NCBI GenBank assembly: GCA_900552075.1
Contig: URYL01000003.1
Coordinates: 124,001 to 188,000, forward strand
Direction of reading: 5' to 3'
Source of the DNA: an uncultured Bacteroides sp.
GTDB lineage: Bacteria > Bacteroidota > Bacteroidia > Bacteroidales > Bacteroidaceae
DNA: 64,000 nt
Positions 18,182 through 27,600 of the stretch are shown here, piece by piece; within the stretch, counting starts at the first letter, position 1, and the number at the start of each line of letters is the position of its first letter. The position numbers were made by a program, and so were the translations under genes. The notes beneath the pieces are model-generated. The model made no database searches. It worked only from the letters and a program-made list of their open reading frames with translations, and had not been told where the DNA came from.

Positions 18182-18212
18182 CAAAAATACGAAATCTTGC
18201 TCACCTCTCCAA
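18182..18212 (-). promoter_or_regulatory. Promoter of the CDP-ribitol synthase/licD genes
   Basis: On the minus strand TTG (18210-18212), exactly 20 bp, then TATTTTTG (18182-18189) match the Bacteroides promoter closely. It lies 26 bp before the ATG at 18155 in the only sizeable gap of the cluster (58 bp). It would let the CDP-alditol and LicD module be expressed apart from the flippase and first GT2. Confidence 0.7.
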
Positions 18213-18213
18213 T

Positions 18214-19173
18214 TTAAAGGTAAAAATAAGTATTCCCGTAAGCCCGTATCATCGGGTAACAGAAACTTCTTACGTAGCTGATCAGTCCTTTCTGTTGCGG
18301 ATAGAAGTAAATCAAGTGTTTGAACCGCATGCAGAGCAGGCACAGACGGCAGAGGCTGATTGGATCTTTTTTCAGCAAGAGGCCGCTGAGTTGATGGGCC
18401 AAGGCGTGCTTGTCCTTGCTGGTATGTCGGTGGATGTAGCCGTAGAAAAACTGCCAGGTGGTCAGTTGTTGTTGCTCATGGAACTTCTGGAAACCATAGA
18501 CATAGGGTTGCCAGGTCGGTTTCTTGACCAGATAGGCTGCATATTGCGCATTGAGCCGGTTGATGGCAGAGCCTTGGTGCGGACGATGCCAATTGAGCGG
18601 CTCGTTCACGTAGGCGATACCTTTTCCCAGTTGGGCGTTGATGCTCAGCCACCAGTCGTAGAGGATGTGCCCGTCCCATTCCGTAAAAATCTGTTGGATG
18701 AAGTCGCGGGTCAACAGCATGCTGTGTCCGGGGGTACTGTCATAAAACAGCAGGTATTCCAGGTTGTGGCGGGGAATGACCACTTTTTTCATCTCCCCCT
18801 TTTGATAAGTCGTATCGGTATGATAGCCCGAAATACAGAGGTCACATGTGCCGATGGCTTGTATCTGCTTGGCAATTTTCTCCGGGTACCAGATATCGTC
18901 TTGGTCGGCAATAGCGATGAAATCTCCGGTGGCCTTTTTCAGCGCACTTTCAAAGTTGCGGTTGAAGCCGAGGTTTTGCGGATGCTGTTCAATTCGGATA
19001 AAAGGATATTGTGCGGCATATTCTCGGGCGATGTCCAACGTATGGTCGGTAGACCCGTCGTCCTGAATAATCAGTTCGTGGATGGGATAAGTCTGGCAGA
19101 CGATGCTATCCAACTGTGTTTTCAGGAAGCGTTCGCCGTTGTAGGAGCAGAGTACGATGGATACAGTTTTCAT
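18214..19173 (-). CDS. Glycosyltransferase family 2
   Basis: A 319-residue GT2 enzyme. VSIVLCSYNGERFLKTQLDSI at the start, IIQDDGSTDHT (about 35-45) and a metal-binding AIADQDDIWYPEK (about 90-102) are the standard GT-A nucleotide-sugar motifs; ADQDDIW is typical of rhamnosyl- and related transferases of O-antigen and capsule clusters. The C-terminal part has short hydrophobic helices. Its ATG directly abuts the stop codon of the flippase gene, so the pair is co-transcribed. Donor sugar not assignable. Confidence 0.92.
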   Translation of the reverse strand: MKTVSIVLCSYNGERFLKTQLDSIVCQTYPIHELIIQDDGSTDHTLDIAREYAAQYPFIRIEQHPQNLGFNRNFESALKKATGDFIAIADQDDIWYPEKIAKQIQAIGTCDLCISGYHTDTTYQKGEMKKVVIPRHNLEYLLFYDSTPGHSMLLTRDFIQQIFTEWDGHILYDWWLSINAQLGKGIAYVNEPLNWHRPHQGSAINRLNAQYAAYLVKKPTWQPYVYGFQKFHEQQQLTTWQFFYGYIHRHTSKDKHALAHQLSGLLLKKDPISLCRLCLLCMRFKHLIYFYPQQKGLISYVRSFCYPMIRAYGNTYFYL

Positions 19174-20616
19174 TTAGCTTTTCTTTTTGAGCAAGTAGTT
19201 CAGGCTTTCCTTGAAGGTGACGGAGCCACTGAGCCAGATAATGAGCGGATACAGTATTCCGGTAGAGAGGATTTTCAGGGTCACCAGCCAATAAATGTTT
19301 TCGATGGAACGGGTCAAGAAATAGACACCCCCCATAATCACGGCGGCGATGAGGCCGAACGAACAGACGTCTTTCACGGCATGGAAGAGGCTGAGTTTGA
19401 TTTCCCGCCACACGAAATAGTGCCATACCAGCAGCCACCCCACGTTGATGGCGATATATACTAAAATCATGCGATGGATGCCATAAGGATAGAGCAGGTA
19501 CATCACCACGAGCTGGCTGGTACCTTGCGCAATGGTGTTCCACATGAAGAGGTTGGATTTTCCCTTGCTGATGAGCAGGTTGGTGTACAGATTGGTCACT
19601 GGCAGGAAGGCACCCCCTATGGCCAACAGTTGCAGGATGTGGGCACTGGGCAGCCATTTGCTGCCGATGGTCAGGGTGATCATCTCCGGGGCGATGAGGG
19701 ACAGCCCCAGCATCACCGGGAAAGAGATGAAGGCCGTAAAGCGGAGCATCTTGCGGAACACACGGCACTGGCGCTCAGGGTCGTCGGCCACCTGGCGCAA
19801 TACGGGGAGGGCCACACTGCTCACCATACCCGTAATCAGGGAGTGCCCCATCAGGTTCCATTTGTTGGCCTGGTTGAATTGTCCTACTTCCCGTTCGGAA
19901 TAATAACGTCCCAGGATGATGGAGAATAGGTTGTTGTTGATGTGATTGAAAATGTTGGTCAGCAGGAGTTTGCTGCTGAAGCCGACCATGCTTCTCAGGG
20001 GACTGAAATCAAAATGGAATGTCGGTCGCCAGGGGGAGAAATACAGGTAGCACAGGTTGATGACCGCCACGTAGACAATGCTTTGCGTGGCAATTCCCCA
20101 GTAAGAATAGCCCAGCAGGGCCATGGTTACACCGGTGGTACCGGATACCAGCAGGGCAATGATGCTCGACAAGGCTTTCTGCTTGACCATCAGGTTGCGG
20201 AAGAGATAGGCACTATGTGGAATCCCCAAGCTGGCAATGAAGAAGCCCAGGAACGAGTAACGCGCCAAGGGAACCAGTGCGTCATTATGGTAGAAATCGG
20301 CGATAAGCGGGGCACATCCGGCCAGAATCAGGTAGAGGGTCAGGCTCAGCCCGCTACAGAACCAGAATACCGCGTTGTAATCCTGATGGGTGATTTCTTT
20401 CTTGTTGACCAAGGCCGCGGTGAATCCGCTTTCCTGCAAAGAGCCGGCAATCAGGGAGAAAATACTCAGCATGCCCACCATTCCGTAGTCGCTGTCATTC
20501 AGAATGCGGGCTGTCACGATGCCGAAGGCCAGGTTCAGTACCTGCATGGCTCCGTTGTTGATACCTCCCCAAAGCAATCCTTTGGCGGTTTTTTCTTTTA
20601 AAGAGTGTTCGGGCAT
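19174..20616 (-). CDS. Wzx-like lipid-linked oligosaccharide flippase (MOP superfamily)
   Basis: A 480-residue polytopic membrane protein of the polysaccharide-transport branch of the MOP superfamily, expected to flip undecaprenyl-linked oligosaccharide to the periplasm. The ATG at 20616 is chosen (MPEHSLKEKTAKGLLWGGINNG); a TTG start 54 bases earlier is possible but gives an unusual leader. KTAKGLLWGG...LAFGIVTARILNDSDYGMVGML and the repeated hydrophobic segments are typical of WzxC/RfbX proteins. It is the first gene of the leftward glycan cluster. No wzy polymerase or initiating sugar-phosphate transferase is seen nearby, so the complete pathway must use genes elsewhere. Confidence 0.92.
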   Translation of the reverse strand: MPEHSLKEKTAKGLLWGGINNGAMQVLNLAFGIVTARILNDSDYGMVGMLSIFSLIAGSLQESGFTAALVNKKEITHQDYNAVFWFCSGLSLTLYLILAGCAPLIADFYHNDALVPLARYSFLGFFIASLGIPHSAYLFRNLMVKQKALSSIIALLVSGTTGVTMALLGYSYWGIATQSIVYVAVINLCYLYFSPWRPTFHFDFSPLRSMVGFSSKLLLTNIFNHINNNLFSIILGRYYSEREVGQFNQANKWNLMGHSLITGMVSSVALPVLRQVADDPERQCRVFRKMLRFTAFISFPVMLGLSLIAPEMITLTIGSKWLPSAHILQLLAIGGAFLPVTNLYTNLLISKGKSNLFMWNTIAQGTSQLVVMYLLYPYGIHRMILVYIAINVGWLLVWHYFVWREIKLSLFHAVKDVCSFGLIAAVIMGGVYFLTRSIENIYWLVTLKILSTGILYPLIIWLSGSVTFKESLNYLLKKKS

Positions 20617-20644
20617 GCTCGTTTTTAGATGTAATGGAACAAAC

Positions 20645-20683
20645 CACGCAGACCTCCATGGGTGGGCCAAGGAAATCTGCGTG
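20645..20683 (-). other. Hairpin between metG and the flippase gene
   Basis: Perfect 8-bp arms CACGCAGA (20645-20652) and TCTGCGTG (20676-20683) enclose 23 bases that contain further short complementary segments (CCATGG). Read leftward from metG, the hairpin is followed by GTTTGTT, only a weak U tract. It could be a leaky metG terminator or an mRNA structure ahead of the glycan cluster. No good TAnnTTTG promoter box was found in this 105-bp gap. Confidence 0.5.
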
Positions 20684-20721
20684 TGTCTGTCAGTATATAA
20701 AATAAAGTGGGAGAAGCGGGA

Positions 20722-22764
20722 TTATTTCACCTCACTTCCCGGTTTTACTTCGTTCAAAGTGGTTGTTACGGACAAAGAGCCGTCGAAGTTTTCTGCGCTG
20801 AGAATCATACCTTCGCTTACCAGTCCGTTTTTGAACTGACGTGGAGCCAGGTTGGCAATGAACAGTACCTGCTTGCCTACCAGCTCTTCCGGTTTGTAGT
20901 GCTGGGCAATTCCGCTGACGATGGTACGGTTTTCCAGTCCGTCGGCAATCTTGAATTTCAGCAGCTTCTTCATCTTGGGCACATTTTCACATTCCAGTAC
21001 CGTACCTACACGGATATCCAGCTTTTCAAATTCTTCAAACGCAATAGTCGGTTTGATGGGGTTGGCCTTATAGTTGGCAGCCTCGTTGGCTTTCTTGGTA
21101 GCCAGCAGTTTGTCCACCTGTGCCTGAATTACGTCATCTTCAATCTTTTCGAACAACAGTTCCGGCTTGTTCAATTGATGGCCTTCTGCCAGTAAGTCGG
21201 TACGTCCCAGTTGTTCCCAGTCGAAGCTTTCTAGGTTCAGCATCTTGCGCAGTTTTTCAGAGCTGAACGGCAGGAACGGTTCAAAAGCGATAGACAGGTT
21301 GGCAACCAGTTGCAGGGCAATGTTCAGGATAGTTGCTACACGTCCCATGTCGGTCTTGGCCAGTTTCCAAGGTTCGGTATCGGCCAGGTATTTGTTTCCG
21401 ATGCGGGCCAGGTTCATGGCTTCCTTCTGTGCATCGCGGAACTTGAACACGTTCAGCAGTTTTTCTACTTCTGCTTTGACGTCGGCAAATTCTTTCAGGG
21501 TTTCACGGTCGTAGTCGTTCAATTCGCCGCAAACCGGCACTTTTCCATCAAAATATTTGTGTGTCAGCACCATCGCACGGTTCACGAAGTTTCCGTATAC
21601 TGCTACTAGTTCGTTGTTGTTACGAGCCTGGAAATCTTTCCAAGTGAAGTCGTTGTCTTTGGTTTCCGGAGCGTTGGCAGTCAGTACGTAACGCAACACA
21701 TCCTGTTTGCCCGGGAAGTCTTGCAGGTATTCGTGTAACCATACGGCCCAGTTGCGGGAAGTAGAAATCTTGTCGCCTTCCAGGTTCAGGAACTCGTTGG
21801 CCGGTACGTTGTCCGGAAGAATGTAGCTTCCTTCAGCTTTCAGCATGGCTGGGAACACGATGCAGTGGAACACGATGTTGTCTTTTCCGATGAAATGAAT
21901 CAGGCGGGTTTCAGGGTCTTTCCACCATTTTTCCCATGAGTCAGGTAGCAGTTCCTTGGTGTTGGAGATGTAGCCGATAGGCGCATCGAACCATACATAG
22001 AGCACTTTGCCTTCTGCACCTTCCACCGGTACCGGAATACCCCAGTCGAGGTCACGGCTTACGGCACGTGGCTGAAGTCCCATGTCCAGCCAGCTCTTAC
22101 ACTGTCCGTACACGTTCGGACGCCATTCCTTGTGGTCTTCCAGAATCCACTTGCGCAGCCATCCTTCGTGTTTGTCCAACGGCAGGTACCAGTGTTTGGT
22201 TTCCTTCATGACCGGCTGGCTTCCGCTGATGGCACTCTTCGGGTTGATCAGTTCCGTAGGTGACAGGGTGCTACCGCATTTCTCGCACTGGTCACCGTAG
22301 GCGCCCTGTGCATGGCAGCGTGGACATTCTCCCGTGATATAACGGTCGGCTAGGAAGGTATGTGCTTCCTCGTCGTAATACTGCATGGACGTTTTTTCGA
22401 TGAACTCATGCTTGTCGTATAGTTTACGGAAGAAATCAGAAGCCATTTGGTGATGAGTCGGAGAAGAAGTACGTCCGTACACATCGAATGAGATACCAAA
22501 TTCCTTGAAAGAATCCTTGATGAGAGTGTGGTAGCGGTCCACAATATCCTGTGGAGTGACGCCTTCCTTCTTGGCACGGATGGTGATGGGCACTCCGTGT
22601 TCGTCAGAACCACCAATGAAGAGTACATCCTCTTTTTTCAGGCGCAGATAGCGCACATAAATATCGGCCGGTACGTAGACACCTGCCAGATGGCCGATAT
22701 GGACCGGGCCGTTGGCATAGGGCAGTGCCGATGTCACGGTCGTCCGTTTGAATTTCTTTTCCAT
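20722..22764 (-). CDS. metG: Methionyl-tRNA synthetase
   Basis: Charges tRNA-Met in the cytoplasm. The protein is 680 residues from the ATG at 22764 (MEKKFKRTTVTSALPYANGP), the start that fits the promoter and the family N-terminus. The class I HIGH motif is at 22-25. A zinc-knuckle pair (CPRCHAQGAYGDQCEKCG, about 145-162) and KISTS replacing KMSKS (about 340) are visible. The C-terminal 110 residues form the Trbp111/EMAPII-like tRNA-binding domain (FEKLDIRVGTVLECENVPKMKKLLKFKIADG), as in dimeric E. coli-type enzymes. A strong promoter lies upstream. Its transcript may run into the glycan cluster. Confidence 0.98.
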   Translation of the reverse strand: MEKKFKRTTVTSALPYANGPVHIGHLAGVYVPADIYVRYLRLKKEDVLFIGGSDEHGVPITIRAKKEGVTPQDIVDRYHTLIKDSFKEFGISFDVYGRTSSPTHHQMASDFFRKLYDKHEFIEKTSMQYYDEEAHTFLADRYITGECPRCHAQGAYGDQCEKCGSTLSPTELINPKSAISGSQPVMKETKHWYLPLDKHEGWLRKWILEDHKEWRPNVYGQCKSWLDMGLQPRAVSRDLDWGIPVPVEGAEGKVLYVWFDAPIGYISNTKELLPDSWEKWWKDPETRLIHFIGKDNIVFHCIVFPAMLKAEGSYILPDNVPANEFLNLEGDKISTSRNWAVWLHEYLQDFPGKQDVLRYVLTANAPETKDNDFTWKDFQARNNNELVAVYGNFVNRAMVLTHKYFDGKVPVCGELNDYDRETLKEFADVKAEVEKLLNVFKFRDAQKEAMNLARIGNKYLADTEPWKLAKTDMGRVATILNIALQLVANLSIAFEPFLPFSSEKLRKMLNLESFDWEQLGRTDLLAEGHQLNKPELLFEKIEDDVIQAQVDKLLATKKANEAANYKANPIKPTIAFEEFEKLDIRVGTVLECENVPKMKKLLKFKIADGLENRTIVSGIAQHYKPEELVGKQVLFIANLAPRQFKNGLVSEGMILSAENFDGSLSVTTTLNEVKPGSEVK

Positions 22765-22806
22765 ATACGTATATAGTTTATTTTTAAGTTGCAACCTTAC
22801 GGGGTG

Positions 22807-22838
22807 CAAAGATAATGAAAGCCGGGCGCAGAGGCAAA
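22807..22838 (-). promoter_or_regulatory. metG promoter
   Basis: On the minus strand TTTG (22835-22838), 20 bp, then TATCTTTG (22807-22814) is a near-perfect Bacteroides promoter 42 bp before the metG ATG. I saw no T-box or other recognisable riboswitch in the leader. The rest of the 217-bp gap, towards the SusD gene, holds only the terminator at 22926-22963. Confidence 0.75.
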
Positions 22839-22925
22839 TAGAAAACAGAGTTTTTCAATTTGGCTATGCTGAGCCACTTCCTGCTCTTATTGGTGAATTA
22901 GGATGCTTGTGGTTGTTAGAATAAG

Positions 22926-22963
22926 CAGAGGCCGTCTCAAGATAACCCTTGAGGCGGCCTCTG
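22926..22963 (-). terminator. Terminator of the second SusC/SusD operon
   Basis: A long hairpin: CAGAGGCCG and CTCAAG on one side pair with CTTGAG and CGGCCTCTG on the other around a six-base loop, with one unpaired base on each side. It begins 19 bp after the SusD stop. The T tract on the minus strand is modest (CTTATTCT), so efficiency is uncertain. Confidence 0.65.
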
Positions 22964-22981
22964 TGATAGAATATCAGTCTC

Positions 22982-24676
22982 TTATCGTTTTAGATTTGGA
23001 TTCTTTTCGACTTCTTTCGGCGGATAATCCTGATAAATAGATTTTTCATCGTTCCAAGCTGCTGTTACGGACATATTTTCTTTAAGTACAAGATCTTCTT
23101 GTAGGGTGTAAGTAAATGCTTTGCCTTCTTTATCCATACTGGAAGTTACCGTTCCTTTAGGAACCAGTACTAAGGTTTGTGCACCGGAACGATAGTCATA
23201 GTTTTCTTTCAAGCGGTTCATCCTGAACTCGTCTGAACGGCGGGTAACCATGGCTAAAACATATCCACCTACTTCATATCCATGTTCCTGATAAGCTGCA
23301 TCTGCCAATTGCTCTGCACTCATATTGTCTACTTCTGTTACTTTGCTGGCATCAGAATAAGCACGTTGACGAACTTGTTTAAGCGCATTTTTTGCTTCTG
23401 TAAGATCCATATTTGCTCGTGCAGCAGATTCTGCATACCATAAAAGCACTTCTGAATAACGGATGAGCTGATGGCGCTTGTTGATACACATTCCACCCCA
23501 GAATGGTTGAGTATAATCATAAGGAGCTGCGGCGGGTCCGTCATTTACCGTAAAGGCTACATACATGGGTCGGTAATCACTTACTACAGCGTTGGTCCCA
23601 TCGTAAGGTTTGCCATCTTGAGTAGCCCACCAATCTACCAATGTACCGTTAGAGGTACGTAACTGTTTGGCAAATACGGCATCCTTGCGCGGTCCTTCAG
23701 GATAGTTGGTCCAGAATTTGCGTTCAGGAATGAAGTCTCCCCATCCTTGCAAGCTGTTTAACTGGTGACAAGAGGAGAATTGTGAGTCGTATTCGCTCCA
23801 TCCACCTGTCGTTGAATTATAATCTATGCCTAAGATTGTTTCATGATGGTGGTTGTTTCCGTATGAATAAACTTCTTTCCAGTCACTTAATAATCCGTGA
23901 TCGTAAGTACCATTTGCTACTCCGTCAATAACTTCCTTAGCTTTCTGGGCTGCTTTTTGATAGTATTCTGTCTTGTTCAACGGATAGCCTGCCATAGACA
24001 TATATACAGCTGCCAGGGTTGATTTTACAGCCTGTTGTGAAACGTATAGGTTTTGTCCGTCAATAGCTTGTGGGCTTTGAGTATACTTGGCAGGTAAATT
24101 ACATTTCTCTGCATTGTCCAAATCCTCAATGATTTGTTTGTAGACATCTTCTACAGATGTGAGAGGAGTCGTATTGTTATCCGGTTCATTATGCAGGTTG
24201 ATTGGAAGTGGTCCAAATAATCTTACCAATGTGTAGTAAGCATATGCACGCCAGTAGTAGGCTTGTCCCATAGCTATATTCAAGTTTTCTTGAGATATTC
24301 CTGATTGAGGTGCATTATCGATAATGTCGTTTGCTACTAAAATAATATGATACATTCTCTTCCATCCATCTTCCAGTCCTTTCGTATCTGTAGGCGATTC
24401 GAAAGCATCTGCCGACAGATAAGCGGCTTTGTTAGATCCAGTAGTCGATGTGACGTCATCACCCTGACAATATGAAATCATCGGATTGGAGTTACATTGA
24501 TATGCTTGTACTTTTGCATACAGCGCATATACGGCCATATCTACTTCGTTTTGATTGGTGTAGAAGGATTCAGGAGTTAATCTACCTTTAGGGTCTTCTG
24601 TCAAGAAATCACTGCAAGAAGAAGCTAAAAACATGGATGCTGCCATCAAGCATCCTGATAATATCTTATTTTTCAT
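22982..24676 (-). CDS. SusD/RagB-family surface glycan-binding lipoprotein
   Basis: A 564-residue SusD homologue that pairs with the SusC encoded immediately upstream. The ATG at 24676 gives the lipoprotein signal MKNKILSGCLMAASMFLASSC with the lipid-bearing Cys21 followed by SDFLTEDP. Family features are the YYWRAYAYYTLVRLFGPLPI helix (about 145-165), DVYKQIIEDLDNAEKCNLP and the RYSEVLLWYAESAARA motif (about 405-420), with the usual C-terminal YPPKEVEKNPNLK. It has little close similarity to the other SusD in the window, in line with a different glycan. It is followed by a strong hairpin. Ligand inferred from the divergent enzymes: sulfated GlcNAc/Gal glycans. Confidence 0.96.
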   Translation of the reverse strand: MKNKILSGCLMAASMFLASSCSDFLTEDPKGRLTPESFYTNQNEVDMAVYALYAKVQAYQCNSNPMISYCQGDDVTSTTGSNKAAYLSADAFESPTDTKGLEDGWKRMYHIILVANDIIDNAPQSGISQENLNIAMGQAYYWRAYAYYTLVRLFGPLPINLHNEPDNNTTPLTSVEDVYKQIIEDLDNAEKCNLPAKYTQSPQAIDGQNLYVSQQAVKSTLAAVYMSMAGYPLNKTEYYQKAAQKAKEVIDGVANGTYDHGLLSDWKEVYSYGNNHHHETILGIDYNSTTGGWSEYDSQFSSCHQLNSLQGWGDFIPERKFWTNYPEGPRKDAVFAKQLRTSNGTLVDWWATQDGKPYDGTNAVVSDYRPMYVAFTVNDGPAAAPYDYTQPFWGGMCINKRHQLIRYSEVLLWYAESAARANMDLTEAKNALKQVRQRAYSDASKVTEVDNMSAEQLADAAYQEHGYEVGGYVLAMVTRRSDEFRMNRLKENYDYRSGAQTLVLVPKGTVTSSMDKEGKAFTYTLQEDLVLKENMSVTAAWNDEKSIYQDYPPKEVEKNPNLKR

Positions 24677-24689
24677 AATATTCAATCAT

Positions 24690-27600
24690 TTAAAAGTTCA
24701 TACGTAAACCAAATGTAAAGGTTCTCGGAGTAGGATAAGTTCCTGTATCAATACCGGCGGCACGATCACCATAGTCGCTGGAGAATGAATAGCTGGCTGG
24801 GTTGGAACCTTTATAACCTGTTATGGTGAATAGGTTCTGAACGCTGAAACTCAATCGCAGATCTGCGAACTTAGTCATTGATTTAGGAAAATCATAAGCT
24901 AAAGTGATATTCTCACAACGGAAATAGTCTGCATTTTCTACCCATTTGGATGAGTTACCAATGTATTGGTTGTTTTCAACTCTTGGGTCTGGCATTGTAG
25001 TTCCTATTTGGCTTAAGAAATCTGCATCTGTAAACATACGTGAGTTGCCAATCATGGAATTCATGGAGAAGCGGAGCGCATTTAAGCGTTGTACTCCAAA
25101 TGCGGCATTAAAGAATGCATTCAGGCTCCAGTTCTTATAGCGTAGAGAATTGTTCCATCCTAAGGTGAAGTCGGGAGTTGATTTTCCTAATACCACACGG
25201 TCGTCTGTGCTTGGGTTACGTGTGATATCTCCATTGGCGGTATAATATGTGTCATAGCCATCTTTGTCAATACCGGCCCATCTGTAACCAAATAAGGTAC
25301 CGATAGGTTCTCCTTCTTTAATAATAGTACAGTCTGTAATGATAGACTGGAATGAACCACCATAAATAATAGGCTCTTGGGCGGTCAGTTTTTTTACTTC
25401 GTTTTTCAGGTAAGTTCCGTTGATTGTGGTTGACCAACTGAAATCTTTATGATCAATCAGATTCGCTGTAAGAGTTATATCTATACCTTGATTTGCGACT
25501 TTACCGGCATTGATTAGATAAGAACTACCTCCAAGATAATCGGCTACTTTTGTGGTAAGTAAAGCGTCAGATGTCTGTTTGTTGAAATAGTCCAAACTGA
25601 GATCAATCTTACCATGTAAAAAGCTTAAGTCTATACCGAAGTCGAACTGTTTAGTCTTTTCCCACTTGATATCTGGGGTTGCCAATGTATTTGCCCAATA
25701 ACCAGTTGTTCCGGTGTTGGTACCAAAGTAAGTAGAAGTTGTGCTTAAAAGTCCTAATGTAGAATAAGGATCTATATCCTGATTACCAATTACTCCGTAG
25801 CTGGCACGAATCTTTAAATTACTAATGACATCTTGTACGTTGGCCATGAATTTTTCATTAGAAACGGTCCAAGCTGCGGCGATAGACGGGAAATAGCCCC
25901 ACTTGTTTTTAGAAAAGCGGCTTGATCCATCAGCACGGAATGTACCAGTCAGTAAATATCTATTGTCAAAGTTATACATCACGCGACCTACGCCTGACAA
26001 TAGTGCCCATGCAGAATAACTGTTGCTTGCATCACGTTTAGACGCATTCTGTATATTCCACCATCCTACAGATTCAACCTGAATGTTTTGGCCTGTAATA
26101 TCCATATAGCGGTTTTCACTTTTGGTTGCTTCCCAAACTACGGTAGCAGTCAGGTTATGTTTGTCATTCCAAGTATTGATGTAGGTCAGATTGTTAGAGG
26201 TCTGTAACATCATGCGTTGCGTGTTGGCATTACTCATGCTGTTATTGTTGTGGTCAATACCTGTGGCTTTAGGACTAAATCCATACGTGGTAAAGTTATA
26301 ATAGTCAAGGCCATTGGTTGATGTGAAAGTTAGTCCTTTAGCTATATTGAACTTGAGATCAATACGACCGTTCAATACATCTTTACGCCGTTCGTTGTCA
26401 CCTCCTGCAAGTGCACCGTAGGCATTTTCCTGAATTGTACAGTAGGGGTCATTATTATAATTCCCGTTTTCATCTTTCATGGTCATTGTGGGAGAAGAGT
26501 TGAATGCAATCCATAGTGGATTGTATCCAGACATTTCCAGTCCTCCGATACCTTTGCTGATACCGCGGGATGCATTGACATCCAAGGTGACATCCAGCCA
26601 TTTCTTAATAGAAGCTTTAACATTGGCTTTGGCGGAGTATCTCTCGTAACTGCTCTTTTCTAGGATACCATCATTCTTCATGTAGTTAGCAGATATGTAT
26701 GTTTGCATATCTTCTTTTCCTTTAGACAGGACCAGTTTATAGTTTTGGGTTACTCCGGTACGGAACATTACATCTGTCCAATCGATACCTGGATTGGTTC
26801 CATTCAAATAATCTTGTATTTCTACTTGATTTACTCCGGCATAATCTACCAAGGCCTGTGCGTAGCTTTTAGTATCCATCATTTTGGGCAATCTGGTGGC
26901 GTTAGATACGCCTACTGTGGCATCAAAGGTGATGGAGCTTTGTCCTTTGACACCTGATTTTGTTGTGATTATGACAACTCCATTGGCTCCACGTGAACCG
27001 TAAATAGCAGTAGAAGAAGCATCTTTTAAAACTTGCATGCTTTGAATATCTTCTGGATTTATGCCTTCCAATCCGGATTCACGTACAATACCATCTACTA
27101 CGTACAAAGGATCGTTACTTTTGTTGATTGAGTTCGTTCCACGAACACGAATCTTTACAGAACCTCCTGGAATACCGTCGCTCACTACATTTACTCCCGA
27201 CATACGTCCTTGAAGTGCATCACTCGCTTGAGTAATAGGTTGATCTCTAAAAGCTTTATTGTCCATTACAGATACGGATCCTGCTAAATCTGCTTTTTTA
27301 ACAGCTCCATAGCCGATAACCACTACTTCGTCTAATGTTTCTGTATCTTCATGTAGGGTTATATTAAAAGAGGTTTGACTATTGACTTTAATCTCTTGTT
27401 CCTTGTAACCGATATAGGATATGACTAAGGTTGAATTTGGAGATACATTTAAGGTGAACTTTCCATCCAAATCGGTGACGGTACCGTTTGATGTCCCTTT
27501 TTCCAAGATGTTCACTCCAATTAAAGGTTCTCCGGTGGAGTCGACAATACGTCCGGAAATCTGATGATTGTTCTGTACGACTTCAAATCTGTTGGAGATT

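Noticed and set aside
18178..19464. 428-codon open frame antisense to the GT2 and flippase genes
   Set aside because: It spans a gene boundary on the other strand and shows no family features.
22765..22981. Riboswitch or T-box ahead of metG
   Set aside because: No conserved T-box or SAM-riboswitch sequence is seen; the gap has a promoter and the terminator of the opposite gene.
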